64,000 nt of DNA from Amycolatopsis thermoflava N1165 (GTDB taxonomy: Bacteria; Actinomycetota; Actinomycetes; Mycobacteriales; Pseudonocardiaceae). Below, piece by piece: positions 1 to 9,127 of this stretch. Each line of letters starts with the position of its first letter. Position 1 is the first letter of the stretch. Location of the stretch: assembly GCF_000473265.1 (NCBI RefSeq), contig NZ_KI421511.1, positions 5,238,785 to 5,302,784 on the forward strand. Reading direction: 5' to 3'. Below the pieces are notes generated by a model. That model ran no database searches, was not told where the DNA came from, and saw only the letters and a list, made by a program, of their open reading frames with translations. A program made the translations under genes and the position numbers.

Positions 1-516
1 ATCCCACCCTACGAGCACCCGCACATCATGGCTGGTCAGGGCACCGCCGCGCTGGAACTCCTCGAGGAGACCGGCGAGCTGGACACCCTCATCGCCCCGA
101 TCGGCGGTGGCGGGCTGATGGCCGGCAGCGCCACCGCGGCCAAGGGCCTGCACCCCGGCATCCGCGTGGTCGGCGTCGAGCCCGAGCAGGCCGACGACAC
201 CCGCCAGTCCCTCCAGCGGGGCGAACGCGTCCAGATCCCCGTCGCGCGCACCATCGCCGACGGGCTCGCCGCCGACATCCCCGGCGAGCTGACCTTCTCC
301 GTCAACCAGCGCCTGGTCGACGACATCGTCCTGGTCAGCGACGACGAGATCCGCGAGGCGATGCGGTTCGCGTTCGAGCGGCTCAAGATCGTCCTCGAAC
401 CGAGCGGCGCGACCTCCCTCGCGGGGCTGCTCAAGGGCGGCTTCACCGGCCGGGTCGGCGTCATCCTTTCCGGCGGCAACATCGGCGTCGAGCGCTTCCG
501 CGAACTGCTCGGCTGA
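1..516 (+). CDS. Threonine dehydratase-type PLP enzyme, C-terminal part (truncated by window edge)
   Basis: The open frame enters the window at base 1 and ends at TGA 514-516, so only the last 171 residues are seen and the start lies outside. The glycine-rich phosphate-binding loop IGGGGLMAGSA, the segment PHIMAGQGTAALELLEE and the terminal LSGGNIG are typical of fold-type II PLP enzymes of the threonine ammonia-lyase / serine-threonine dehydratase group. The catalytic lysine would be upstream of the window. No ACT regulatory domain follows, so this resembles the catabolic or EutB/serine-racemase-like short form rather than IlvA. The family is clear, but substrate (threonine, serine or hydroxyaspartate) cannot be told from this fragment. 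It is followed by a convergent ABC transporter operon. Confidence 0.85.
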   Translation: MPPYEHPHIMAGQGTAALELLEETGELDTLIAPIGGGGLMAGSATAAKGLHPGIRVVGVEPEQADDTRQSLQRGERVQIPVARTIADGLAADIPGELTFSVNQRLVDDIVLVSDDEIREAMRFAFERLKIVLEPSGATSLAGLLKGGFTGRVGVILSGGNIGVERFRELLG

Positions 517-561
517 CCGAGACAGCCGGGTGCCGCCCCCGACGGACGGCACCCGGCCCGC

Positions 562-1764
562 TCACGGCGTCGCCAGCGCCTCCGTCGGCGACAGCCGGGA
601 CGCGCGGATCGCCGGGTACAACCCCGCGATGCCGCCGATCACCAGCGTCGCCGCGGCGCCGCCCGCCACCGCCCACAGCGGCACCACCACCGGCCACGAC
701 TGGTACACCGCGTAGCCCACTGTCACGAGGCTTCCCAGCACCGCGCCGGCGAGCCCGCCGAGCGCGGACAACAACAGCGACTCCGCGAGGAACTGAGTGC
801 GGATCTGCCCGCGCGTCGCCCCCAGCGAGCGTCGCAAGCCGATCTCCGCGCGCCGCTCCAGCACCGAGATCACCATCGTGTTCGCCACCCCGACCCCGCC
901 GACCAGCAAGGCCACCGCGCCCAGCCCGAGCAGCAGCCCGGTGAACGCTTCGCCCGCCGCTTGCTGTGCGGCGAGCGCGTCGGACGGCCGGGACACCTCG
1001 ATCTCGTTCGGCGCGGCCGGGTTCGCGGTCGCGCCGAGCACCGACTGCACCGCCGGGACCTGCGCGTCCTGCGACCGCGTGTAGATCGTGGTGGGCAGCC
1101 CGTCGAACCGCAGCTCGCTCGCCGCCACCTCCCAGCCGACCAGCGCGGCCGAGTCCAGCTCGGGCGCCAGCGGGGCCGGTTCGAGGATCCCGACGACGGT
1201 GAACCAGCGCCCGCCGACCAGCACCCGCACATCCGGCCCGGCGCGCGAGATGCCCAGCCGCTCGGCCGCGGACGAGCCGAGCACGACCGCCGGGTAGCCG
1301 CTCGTGGCTTCGTTGAGCCAGGTTCCGCTGCGCACCCGCGCACCGGTCGTCGCCGGGAGGTCCAGCCGGGCCGCGTAGGCGGCGAGCCCGTTGGTCTGCG
1401 CCTCGGGGATCTTGTCCGTGCGGTAGACCTTCGCGTCGCCCAGCCGCGCGATCGCCGACACCGACTCGACCGGCCCGATCCGCGCGACCATCGCCTCCGC
1501 CGTCTCCGGCAGCTGCGCCTCCTCACCGGTCAGGGTGGTGCCCGGCGACACGGTGAGCAGGTTGGTGCCGAGCGCCGCCAGCGTCCGGTCCAGCTCGGCC
1601 CGCGACGACGACGAGATCCCGACCACCGCGACCATCGCGGCGATACCGATCGCGATCCCCAGAGCGGACAGGAACGCACGCGTAGGACGGGTCCGCAGGC
1701 CGACCGCGCCGACCTTGACGACGTCCCGCGGCCACATCCGGGCCGGCGACAACGCGGTGGTCAT
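562..1764 (-). CDS. MacB/FtsX-type ABC transporter permease
   Basis: 400 residues. A first membrane segment near residues 32-50 ([18 protein letters not shown]) is followed by an extracytoplasmic MacB_PCD-like domain. Three C-terminal membrane helices contain the FtsX-type segment [20 protein letters not shown]. This is the permease of a macrolide-exporter-like (MacB) system. The ATG overlaps the stop of the upstream ATPase gene (ATGA at 1761-1764), and the order lipoprotein-adaptor-ATPase-permease forms a four-gene operon. In actinomycetes such sets usually serve envelope stress or peptide/antibiotic efflux. The actual cargo cannot be read from the sequence. Confidence 0.88.
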   Translation of the reverse strand: MTTALSPARMWPRDVVKVGAVGLRTRPTRAFLSALGIAIGIAAMVAVVGISSSSRAELDRTLAALGTNLLTVSPGTTLTGEEAQLPETAEAMVARIGPVESVSAIARLGDAKVYRTDKIPEAQTNGLAAYAARLDLPATTGARVRSGTWLNEATSGYPAVVLGSSAAERLGISRAGPDVRVLVGGRWFTVVGILEPAPLAPELDSAALVGWEVAASELRFDGLPTTIYTRSQDAQVPAVQSVLGATANPAAPNEIEVSRPSDALAAQQAAGEAFTGLLLGLGAVALLVGGVGVANTMVISVLERRAEIGLRRSLGATRGQIRTQFLAESLLLSALGGLAGAVLGSLVTVGYAVYQSWPVVVPLWAVAGGAAATLVIGGIAGLYPAIRASRLSPTEALATP

Positions 1765-2423
1765 CGCGTCACCTCCTCGACGACCCGGCCGTCCCGCATC
1801 CGCACCTGCCGCGGCAGCGACGCCGCGATGTCCCGGTCGTGCGTGATGATCACGACCGTGGTGCCGGATTCGTTCAGCTCCCGCATCAGCGTCATCACCC
1901 CGGCGCCGGACGCCGAGTCGAGCGCGCCGGTCGGCTCGTCGGCCAGCAGCAGCGGCGGATCACCCGCCACGGCCCGCGCGATCGCCACCCGCTGCCGTTC
2001 CCCGCCGGACAGCTCGTGCGGCTCGTGGTCCATCCGGTGCCCGAGCCCGACCCGCTCCAGCGCGGCCGCCGCCCGGCGCCGCCGCTCCCCCGCGCGCAGT
2101 CCGGTGTAGAGCAGGCCGTCGGCGACGTTGTCCAGCGCCGCGGTGCCCGCGGCGAGGTGGAACTGCTGGAACACGAACCCGATCCGCCGCGCCCGCAACG
2201 CGGACAGCTTCGCGTCGGACAACGCGGCGACGTCGTGGCCGTCGATGTGCACGCTGCCCGAGGTGGGCCGGTCGAGCGTGCCGAGCACGTTGAGCATCGT
2301 CGACTTGCCCGAACCGGACGGCCCCACGATCGCGACCAGCTCCCCCTGCTCGATCCGCAACGACACCCCGGCCAGCGCGGTCACGCCCGAATAGCGCTTG
2401 GTCACGTCGGTCAGCGAGATCAT
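1761..2423 (-). CDS. MacB-type ABC transporter ATP-binding protein
   Basis: 220 residues, beginning [20 protein letters not shown]. It has Walker [10 protein letters not shown] near residues 38-46, a signature loop [14 protein letters not shown] and Walker [14 protein letters not shown], which is the characteristic LolD/MacB-subfamily wording. The start is fixed by the ATGA overlap with the end of the adaptor gene at 2420-2423; an in-frame upstream extension is non-coding shadow. It would power the downstream permease. The length matches stand-alone LolD-like ATPases, which are not fused to the permease as they are in E. coli MacB. Confidence 0.92.
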   Translation of the reverse strand: MISLTDVTKRYSGVTALAGVSLRIEQGELVAIVGPSGSGKSTMLNVLGTLDRPTSGSVHIDGHDVAALSDAKLSALRARRIGFVFQQFHLAAGTAALDNVADGLLYTGLRAGERRRRAAAALERVGLGHRMDHEPHELSGGERQRVAIARAVAGDPPLLLADEPTGALDSASGAGVMTLMRELNESGTTVVIITHDRDIAASLPRQVRMRDGRVVEEVTR

Positions 2424-3493
2424 TTCGGCATCCCCACGACCATGCCCTCGGTGATCCCGTCGCCGGAGATCTCGACCTTGCCCTCGGCGAACAACCCGGT
2501 CCGCACCGGCACGTACCGCGTGGTGGCGCCGTCGACGACCTCGACACCGAACCCGCCTTCGGCCAACGCGACGAGCGCGGCGACCGGCACGGTGAGCACG
2601 TTCTCGCGTTTCTCGGCGGTAAAGGTGACGTCCACGGACGCGAGGGCGTAGCTCGCCGCGGCCTGCTGGTCGTCGAACGCGATCTCGACCTCGACCTTGG
2701 TCTGCGGCTCCTCCCCCTGACCGCTTGCCGGCTCGATCACGGTGCTGACGTCGGTGATCTTCCCAGCCAGCTTCCGGTCGTCGGGCAGCGCGACCTGCAC
2801 GGCAGCGCCCTCCTGGGCCAGCCGCTGGTCCGACGGGTCCAGCTCGACGGTGACCGCCTTCGCGGTTCCGGTGTAGGACAGCACCTTCTGCCCCGGCGAA
2901 GCGGGCTGCCCGGCGCTCGCGTCGACGGTCTCGACCCGGATCTCGGCCGGCGTGAACACGACCCGCCCCAGCTCCACGACCCCGGTCTCGTCGAGGCCGA
3001 GGTCCTCCTGCCACTCGCGGACGGCGTCGGCGGTGGCCGAGCTGTAGTCGTCGTCGATCGTGAACCCGGTGTAGCCCAGTGCGCTGAGGTTCTCCTCGAG
3101 CTGCCGCACGTCGGCGCCCTCGGTGCCCTCGGCCAGCGGCCGGTAGGCCGGCATCGCGCCGTACATCAACGTCACCGGTTTGTCGTCGACGCGGAAGACG
3201 GGCTGCCCGCGGCTGATCACGGCGCCGCTGTCCGGCACGGAGGTGAGGGTCCCCGGCAGGCGGTTGGCCAGTGTGGACGAGACGCCGTAGCCGAGTTCGC
3301 CGTCCTCGGTCTGGGTGTCGTCGAGCGTCTGCCGCTGGACCTTCGCCGTGCTCGGCGGCAGCTCCACCGCGGCAGGTGCGGTGCCGTCGTCACCACGCGC
3401 GAGGACCACGTACCCACCGCCCGCGACGGCGACCACCAGCACGAGGACGACCGCGTACAGCCGCCCGCGTCCGCGTGTTCTCGCCTCGGTCAT
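2420..3493 (-). CDS. MacA/HlyD-like periplasmic adaptor with peptidoglycan-binding domain
   Basis: 357 residues starting [20 protein letters not shown]. An N-terminal membrane anchor (about residues 10-32) precedes a barrel-sandwich region. A peptidoglycan-binding-1 type stretch follows ([20 protein letters not shown], about 120-165), and the C-terminal beta-barrel/MP domain contains [11 protein letters not shown]. This domain order is typical of actinobacterial efflux adaptors that couple MacB-like permeases to the cell wall. The start codon overlaps the stop of the upstream lipoprotein gene and its own stop overlaps the ATPase start, so the operon is translationally coupled throughout. Confidence 0.85.
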   Translation of the reverse strand: MTEARTRGRGRLYAVVLVLVVAVAGGGYVVLARGDDGTAPAAVELPPSTAKVQRQTLDDTQTEDGELGYGVSSTLANRLPGTLTSVPDSGAVISRGQPVFRVDDKPVTLMYGAMPAYRPLAEGTEGADVRQLEENLSALGYTGFTIDDDYSSATADAVREWQEDLGLDETGVVELGRVVFTPAEIRVETVDASAGQPASPGQKVLSYTGTAKAVTVELDPSDQRLAQEGAAVQVALPDDRKLAGKITDVSTVIEPASGQGEEPQTKVEVEIAFDDQQAAASYALASVDVTFTAEKRENVLTVPVAALVALAEGGFGVEVVDGATTRYVPVRTGLFAEGKVEISGDGITEGMVVGMPK

Positions 3494-3996
3494 CCGCGCG
3501 CCCCCGCGAGCACTTCCTGGCACTTCTGCGACGCCTGCTCGAAGTCCGGGTCCTGCGACAGGCTGCCGTCGATGCGGATGCCCTTCTGACCGGGCTCCGG
3601 GTCGGGGAAGGCCTCGACGCCGTTCTCCCGCATGCAGACCGCGAAGTCGCGCGCGGCCTGCTCCATCTTCGGATCGGACTTGGCGGCGCCGTTCTCCTGC
3701 GGGTTGTACTGACGGCAGGCCTCCTGCGCCTTGTCCACGGTTTCCCTCGGCACCGATCCGTCGAGCTTGAGCGTGATCCGGCCGTCCACCGGATCCTCCA
3801 TCGGGACGCCGTTCTCCCGCATGCACTGCGCGTACTTCAGCCCCATGTCCCCGTTGCCCATGGTGGGTGCGCTGCCGGCGGTGGTGCTCGCGGCGCCGCC
3901 CGCGGAGGCCACCCCGGTCCCGCCGTCGTCACCGGAACCGCACCCGGCGAGCGCCAGTGCGAGGGCCACGGGAACCGCGGCCAGGATCTTGCGCAT
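3490..3996 (-). CDS. Secreted lipoprotein of the efflux operon
   Basis: 168 residues. A signal peptide (MRKILAAVPVALALALAG) ends in a lipobox LAGC with Cys at about residue 19, so the mature protein is probably anchored outside the membrane. The mature part holds two copies of a short motif, AQCMRENGVPMEDP and AVCMRENGVEAFPDP, each with a cysteine, plus a third cysteine near the C-terminus. These look like internal repeats of a small all-helical domain. It is the first gene of the operon, with the stop overlapping the adaptor start (ATGA). Similar lipoproteins commonly precede MacAB-like genes in actinomycetes. Its function is unknown; a substrate-capture or sensing role is possible but inferred. 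Confidence 0.8.
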   Translation of the reverse strand: MRKILAAVPVALALALAGCGSGDDGGTGVASAGGAASTTAGSAPTMGNGDMGLKYAQCMRENGVPMEDPVDGRITLKLDGSVPRETVDKAQEACRQYNPQENGAAKSDPKMEQAARDFAVCMRENGVEAFPDPEPGQKGIRIDGSLSQDPDFEQASQKCQEVLAGARG

Positions 3997-4113
3997 CAGG
4001 ATCTCCTTCGCATTCGAGTACGAACGGAGGGGAATGAAACGGGGCGCGGCATTTCCCGGGCGTTTCCGACATCGCTAACGGTGAGGAAACACCGCGCCGG
4101 TCACGCTGGACCG

Positions 4114-4770
4114 GTGCGGGTTCTGGTGGTGGAGGACGAGCCGATGCTCGCCGAGGCGATCGCGGAGTGGCTGCGCGAGGACGCGCACGCGGTAGACGTC
4201 GCGCACGACGGCGGCGGCGCGCTGGACCGGCTGGCGGTCAACGACTACGACGTCGTGGTCCTGGACCGGGACCTGCCCGGGGTGCACGGCGACGACGTGT
4301 GCCGCGAGCTGGTGTCCTCGTCGTCACCGACGCGGGTGCTGATGCTGACCGCGGCCGCGGAGGTCACCGACCGGGTCGCCGGGCTGACCATCGGCGCCGA
4401 CGACTACCTGGCGAAACCGTTCGCGTTCCCGGAACTGGCCGCGCGGATCCTGTCGCTGGGCCGCCGCGCCCGCCCGGCCGCGCCGCCGGTGCTCAGCCGA
4501 GCGGGCATCACACTGGACCCGGCGCGCCACGAGGTCTTCCGCGACGGCCGTTACGTGCCGCTGTCCAAAAAGGAGTTCGCCGTGCTGGCCGAGCTGCTGC
4601 GCGCCGACGGCGCGACCGTGTCCGCGGAGTTCCTCCTGGAGAAGGCCTGGGACGAGAACGCGGACCCGTTCACCGGCGCGGTCCGGCTCACGATCCTCAA
4701 GCTGCGCCGCAAACTCGGCGACCCGCCGGTGGTCGAGACCGTGACCGGCGTCGGGTACCGGATCCCGTGA
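4114..4770 (+). CDS. OmpR/PhoB-family response regulator
   Basis: 218 residues with a GTG start at 4114 (VRVLVVEDEP). The receiver domain (1-115) has the acidic pair ED, the phosphoacceptor Asp51 in VVVLDRDLPG and the conserved Lys in YLAKPFAFPEL. The C-terminal winged helix (about 125-218) ends in GVGYRIP. The gene is divergent from the lipoprotein/efflux operon across a 117-bp gap and directly precedes its histidine kinase (GTGA overlap). The position suggests that it regulates the divergent operon, as CseB-like or MacAB-adjacent regulators do; this is inference. An upstream in-frame GTG at 4081 is an alternative start. Confidence 0.9.
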   Translation: MRVLVVEDEPMLAEAIAEWLREDAHAVDVAHDGGGALDRLAVNDYDVVVLDRDLPGVHGDDVCRELVSSSSPTRVLMLTAAAEVTDRVAGLTIGADDYLAKPFAFPELAARILSLGRRARPAAPPVLSRAGITLDPARHEVFRDGRYVPLSKKEFAVLAELLRADGATVSAEFLLEKAWDENADPFTGAVRLTILKLRRKLGDPPVVETVTGVGYRIP

Positions 4771-6005
4771 GGCGGCCCCGGCGGATCACCCTGCGCGCCC
4801 GGCTCACCCTGATCTACGGCGGGCTGTTCCTGGCCGGCGGTGTGGTGCTGCTCGGGGTCACCTACGCGTTGTTCAACTCCCAGGTGGGTCGCGGCACGAT
4901 CCGGCTGCTCACCCGCGTCGGCCCGGACCCCAGGACGGACACGGTGATCACGACGAACGAGCTGAACGACGTGATCACCAACTCCGAAGCCGAGCGCGTC
5001 GCGCGGGAGCAGGCCGCCCTGTTGCGTGAGGCCGCCGCGCACTCCCTGCTGGTGCAGGGCACGATCGCGCTGGTCGTGGTCGGCGCGCTGGCGATCGGCT
5101 TCGGCTGGCTGGTCGCGGGCCGGGTGCTGGCGCCGCTGCACGGCGTCACCGGTTCGGCCCGCCGGATCGCGGCGTCCGCCGATCCGCGCCAGCACCGGCA
5201 GATCACGCTGCGCGGCCCGGACGACGAGGTCAAGGACCTGGCCGAGGCGTTCAACACGATGGTCGAGCGACTGGACCGCTCGTTCGACGGCCAGCGGCGG
5301 TTCGTCGCCAACGCCTCGCACGAGCTGCGCACCCCGCTGACGCTGAACCGGTCGCTGGTCGAGGTCGCGATGCACCGCCGGTCGGCGTCGCCGGACGTCA
5401 AGGAACTGGGCGAGAAGCTGCTGCAGATCAACTCGCGGCACGAGCGGCTCATCAGCGGTCTGCTGGTGCTGGCGAAGTCGGAGAACGTCGTGGAGCGGTT
5501 CCCGCTCGACCTCGCCAACGTCGTCACGCACGTCGTCGCGCAGACCGCCGACCAGGCGCGGGCCGCGGACGTGACGGTGACCGACTCGCCCGCGGAGGCC
5601 CCCACGCTGGGCGACGCGCTGCTGCTCGAACGGCTGGTGCACAACCTCGTCGAGAACGGCATCCGGCACAACGAGCCGGGCGGCTGGGTCCACGTCGGCA
5701 CACGCACCCGCGGCGACGTGGTCGAGATCGAGGTGAGCAACACCGGGCCCGCGGTGGCCGATGCGGAAGTCCCAGCGCTGTTCGAACCGTTCCGCCGCCG
5801 CGCCGCGCCCCGGCTGGACTCGGCGAAGGGCGCCGGACTGGGGCTGTCGATCGTGCGCTCGGTCGCGAGCGCGCACGACGGCGAAGTGGCGGCCCGGCCA
5901 CGTGACGGCGGCGGGCTCGTCGTCACCGTGCGACTGCCTGCCCGCGTGTCCGTTCAGGACCGGACGAGCTTCGGGATGTCGCGCAGGCCGGCGTCCGGCA
6001 GGTAG
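4767..6005 (+). CDS. Sensor histidine kinase
   Basis: 412 residues, GTG start overlapping the regulator stop (GTGA 4767-4770). Two membrane helices (about 12-34 and 95-118) flank a short extracytoplasmic loop. These are followed by HAMP, then the HisKA H-box NASHELRTPLT with the phosphorylated His at about 185. The ATPase N-box is NLVENGIRHN and the G-box KGAGLGLSIV. It forms a pair with the preceding response regulator. The sensor loop is only about 60 residues, with no recognisable ligand fold. The last 52 bp overlap the 3' end of the convergent DUF2156 gene. Confidence 0.92.
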   Translation: MRRPRRITLRARLTLIYGGLFLAGGVVLLGVTYALFNSQVGRGTIRLLTRVGPDPRTDTVITTNELNDVITNSEAERVAREQAALLREAAAHSLLVQGTIALVVVGALAIGFGWLVAGRVLAPLHGVTGSARRIAASADPRQHRQITLRGPDDEVKDLAEAFNTMVERLDRSFDGQRRFVANASHELRTPLTLNRSLVEVAMHRRSASPDVKELGEKLLQINSRHERLISGLLVLAKSENVVERFPLDLANVVTHVVAQTADQARAADVTVTDSPAEAPTLGDALLLERLVHNLVENGIRHNEPGGWVHVGTRTRGDVVEIEVSNTGPAVADAEVPALFEPFRRRAAPRLDSAKGAGLGLSIVRSVASAHDGEVAARPRDGGGLVVTVRLPARVSVQDRTSFGMSRRPASGR

Positions 6006-7993
6006 GCGCGGGCGATCGCGACGCCGATGCGCGGCAGGTCGGCTTCGTCGCGGTAGATCAGGTACATCGGCGCGTACCGGGGGCGGAACTTCGCCTTGAA
6101 CGCATGCAGCGAGCGGAAGCCGTAGTACGGCTCCAGCGCCGCGCCGAGCTTGTCCAGCAGCGCGTCGAGGATCCGTGTGTCGCCATCGGTTCCGGCGCGG
6201 GCGAGCGGCGCGCCGGACAGCGACAGGTAGCGGGCGCCCTCGTCGCGGAAGGCCTGGCAGGCGGAGGCGATGAGGAACTCCACGACGTGCTTGAACCCGT
6301 CCGAGCGGCGGCGCATCACGTCCAGCGTCCAGCCCTCGATCTCGCCGTTCCCGGCGTAGACCGGGATCCACGAGGTGACGCCGTGCACGCGCCCGTCCGC
6401 GTCGACCGCGAGCCCGGCCCGCACGTGCCGGTCCAGCGCCTCGTCCACCCCGCCGAGCGTGAAGCCCATCTCCGGCAGACCCTTGTCGCCCACCCACTCC
6501 TCGGAGATCGCCCGCACCTGCTGCAGCACCGCGCGCGGCTCGTCGGCCAGGTGGACCAGACGGAACGTGATGCCCTCCTTGACGGCGCGGTTGAGCGCGC
6601 TGCGGGCCGGCTGCCACTGCTTGCCCTTGAACTCCAGGCCGGGCAGGTCGATCAGGGTGTCCTCGGCGACCTGCAGGTACCGCCAGCCCAGCCGCTCGGC
6701 GCCGCGCACCGACGGCTCGGTCGCGGAGAACAGGCACGGCACGAGCCCGGCGCGGTCGCAGTTCTCGGCGAACTCGGCGACCGCGCCGTCCCCGTCGGAG
6801 CGCGGGCAGATCGGGTCGCCGAGCGCGACGGCCACCCCGGCGTGCTTGCGGTAGGCCACGTAACCGGTGTCGTGCGCGATCGGGAAGTAGCGGTTCTCCG
6901 GCCAGGTGGTCATCCAGGACAGGGTGCCGCCGCCGTTGCGCTGGACGAGTTCGATGGCGTGCCGCCGGTCGCCGTCCGCCGTGCGGGGCCGCCACGGGAC
7001 GCGGAAGGCGTGCCGCCCGGCGACGAGCAGCACCAGGTAGCCGAGCCAGAAGACGCTGTCGGTGACCACCAGCGGGACGTCGTCGACCGCTTCGACGGAG
7101 TCGAGGACCGTGGCGACCAGCAGCGCGACCCCGGTCAGCGCGGTGAGCAGGATGTCGAGCGCGGCGATGACGACGACGGCCCACCACGCGACCCGGCGGC
7201 CCCGGCTGAGCCCGCGCATCACGAGGAGGGCCAGCAGGATCACGACGACGACCTCGACGGCGGACGAATCGTCGGTGCCGGTGGGTCCGAGTGGACCGGT
7301 CGTGGGGAAAAACCACGTGACGATCCGGACGGCGGCCACGACCAGCAGCCCGGACGCGGCGAGCAGCCGCCATTCCCGACGGCTGGGCTGTCCGGTATTC
7401 CGGACGCGGTTCGGCCCGGCGATCCGCGGCGACAGCGGCAGGGTGATCGCCACGGCGAGGAAGTGCTCGACGTCGGCCAGGGTGCCGCCGTAGAGCAGGG
7501 CGATCCCGGCGTAGCCGACCAGCAGGATCCGCAGGCGCAGACGCCAGGGTGCGCGGAGGGTCGCGGTGGCGGCGGTGATCGCGGCGAAGGCGCCTGCGGA
7601 CGGTCCGACGTCGAGGACCGTCGCAACGGCCGCCGCCCACGACGAGACGTCCCGGAGAGCGAGGAGGACCCCGGCGGCGCCGAGAACCGCGACGAGGTGT
7701 CCGGTCACGAAGGTGCCGATGGTGCGTTTCGTGCCGAGCCGGAGTTCGGCGAGACCGGTGAACAACGCGAAGCTGAGGAAGACCGGCAGGTAGTAGAGCG
7801 GGGTGAGCGCGAAGAACGGCCCGGTGACGGGCGTCCACCAGCGGCCGGCTTCGAAGGCGGGCAGGCCGAACGCGACGTCGGGGAACCAGGCGCGGTCCTC
7901 GACCGGGGACCAGAGACTGCCGGTGGCGACGCCGGTGACCACGAGCGCCGCGAGGAAGGCGAGTGTGAAGGGGATGCGGCGGAGGTGTGTCAT
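5954..7993 (-). CDS. MprF/LysX-like membrane protein: lysyl-phosphatidylglycerol synthase-type (DUF2156) domain
   Basis: 679 residues beginning MTHLRRIPFTLAF. The N-terminal half (to about 330) is membrane-embedded with a run of hydrophobic helices, including GTFVTGHLVAVLGAAGVLLA, a rhomboid-like look without a convincing catalytic Ser/His pair. The C-terminal half is a DUF2156 double-GNAT fold. Recognisable segments are TTWPENRYFPIAHDTGYVAY, GDPICP and FKGKQWQPARSALNRAVKEG, ending GFRSLHAFKAKFRPRYAPMY. Family members transfer amino acids from aminoacyl-tRNA to phosphatidylglycerol and so protect against cationic peptides. Donor amino acid is unknown, and no lysyl-tRNA synthetase domain is fused here. 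The start overlaps the stop of the upstream membrane gene (ATGA). Confidence 0.8.
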   Translation of the reverse strand: MTHLRRIPFTLAFLAALVVTGVATGSLWSPVEDRAWFPDVAFGLPAFEAGRWWTPVTGPFFALTPLYYLPVFLSFALFTGLAELRLGTKRTIGTFVTGHLVAVLGAAGVLLALRDVSSWAAAVATVLDVGPSAGAFAAITAATATLRAPWRLRLRILLVGYAGIALLYGGTLADVEHFLAVAITLPLSPRIAGPNRVRNTGQPSRREWRLLAASGLLVVAAVRIVTWFFPTTGPLGPTGTDDSSAVEVVVVILLALLVMRGLSRGRRVAWWAVVVIAALDILLTALTGVALLVATVLDSVEAVDDVPLVVTDSVFWLGYLVLLVAGRHAFRVPWRPRTADGDRRHAIELVQRNGGGTLSWMTTWPENRYFPIAHDTGYVAYRKHAGVAVALGDPICPRSDGDGAVAEFAENCDRAGLVPCLFSATEPSVRGAERLGWRYLQVAEDTLIDLPGLEFKGKQWQPARSALNRAVKEGITFRLVHLADEPRAVLQQVRAISEEWVGDKGLPEMGFTLGGVDEALDRHVRAGLAVDADGRVHGVTSWIPVYAGNGEIEGWTLDVMRRRSDGFKHVVEFLIASACQAFRDEGARYLSLSGAPLARAGTDGDTRILDALLDKLGAALEPYYGFRSLHAFKAKFRPRYAPMYLIYRDEADLPRIGVAIARAYLPDAGLRDIPKLVRS

Positions 7994-8688
7994 GTCCGGC
8001 CCTCCGTGGGGGCTCCGGCCAGCAGGTCCTTGACGCCGTCCCAGCGGTTGCGGCGGAAGCGGGTTTCGGCCCGGGCGAGGCGTGCCGCGTCGTAGCGGGC
8101 GCGGGCCCACGGCGAGCCCGGCCGGGCGAGCCGCACGGCGGCGACGACCGCGACGAACGGCACCACGATCCCGATCAGCCCGGAGGCGATCTTGCCCTTG
8201 AAGATGGCGATGCCGGCGAGCACGAGGTGGGCGAGAACGGTGACGGCGAACGCCATGCGCCCTTCGTCGGCCGTGTCCTCGAAGGGCCGCGCCCCGAGGA
8301 CGAGGAAGGCGCCGATGACAGCCGCGACGAGCACCGCGTCGACGGATTTGCGTCCCTCGCGGGCCCAGTAGACGTCGTCCAGGTGCAGCCAGAGGGCGAA
8401 CTCGTCGAGCGTGAGGGCCGCGCCGGCGCCGAAGACCACGGCGAGCACCTCCACCCACGGCGACCCCGGCCGGTACACGAACTCGCCCGCGCCGCTGAGG
8501 AGGATGAGGAAGATGCCGTAGACGTGGTGGTGGACGTGCACGTCCCCGACGTTGGTGTCGCGGAACGGCCCCCGCCCCGCGCGGATCATCCGCACGACGA
8601 CCCGGGTGACCACGAAGGTCACCACGAACGCGGCGACCACCCACAGCGCCAGGCCGGTGGAGGAGCCGGCGAACAACTCGACGGTCAC
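7990..8688 (-). CDS. Integral membrane protein with HVHHH motif, partner of DUF2156 protein
   Basis: 232 residues from GTG 8688 (VTVELFAGSSTG), preceded by GGGGAAGGGG as ribosome-binding site. About six membrane helices are visible. A histidine-rich loop DVHVHHHVYGIF lies near residues 48-60, and acidic residues in LDEFALWLHLDD are a possible metal-site partner. The protein is not recognised as a named enzyme. His/Asp clusters on membrane helices recall lipid-modifying or diiron membrane enzymes, but that is speculation. It is translationally coupled to the downstream aminoacyl-PG synthase-like gene, so a joint role in membrane lipid modification is plausible. The 5' region holds a DosR-like box. 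Confidence 0.7.
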   Translation of the reverse strand: MTVELFAGSSTGLALWVVAAFVVTFVVTRVVVRMIRAGRGPFRDTNVGDVHVHHHVYGIFLILLSGAGEFVYRPGSPWVEVLAVVFGAGAALTLDEFALWLHLDDVYWAREGRKSVDAVLVAAVIGAFLVLGARPFEDTADEGRMAFAVTVLAHLVLAGIAIFKGKIASGLIGIVVPFVAVVAAVRLARPGSPWARARYDAARLARAETRFRRNRWDGVKDLLAGAPTEGRT

Positions 8689-9127
8689 GGCCGCCACCCC
8701 TTCCCCATGGCGCTCCGATGTCCCAGCCTGCGGCCGCGCGGAGGAGCCAACTAGGGCCGAAAGACCTACCGGGCTGACGACCGGGGACGCCAGTTCCCAA
8801 CGCACGAAGTGGTCTGCCAGGGACCGAACCGGCGCGTGGCGGCTGGTGGCGCTCGCCGCCGGAACTAGCGGGGCAGCGCGTGGACGGGCATCGCCGTCGC
8901 AACCACCCAGTCCCGCAACCCGCTCCTCCCCCGCACCCTTCAAGCCGGTCCATCCGTTCCCGCGCAGCCGGACCCGACTCCGCCGGGTCCGTCCCACTTC
9001 ACAGCTCCAGCTCCGCCAGCACGTCCCGCTCCCCACCCCCAGTCCGCCAACCGCGCCACCACCGCGCACGCGCAGGCCCATCTCGCTCGGCAAACCGCGC
9101 CCGCTCCGCGGGTGCCGCCTCGCACCC
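8689..9127. other. 439-bp region without a supported gene
   Basis: No frame in this stretch shows convincing coding character. The long frames crossing it are Arg/Pro-rich shadows. It contains the upstream region of the membrane gene ending at 8688, including a DosR-like box at 8751-8766 and a short inverted element GGGGAC-GCCA-GTTCCC near 8782-8797. Confidence 0.6.
8751..8766 (-). promoter_or_regulatory. DosR/DevR-like box
   Basis: Read on the minus strand the site is GGTCTTTCGGCCCTAG, close to the imperfect palindrome GGGACTTTNGGCCC bound by DosR/DevR dormancy regulators in actinobacteria. It lies about 63-78 bp upstream of the GTG at 8688, a reasonable distance for an activator site. The match is partial (GGT in place of GGGA at one end), so this is suggestive only. 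Confidence 0.3.
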
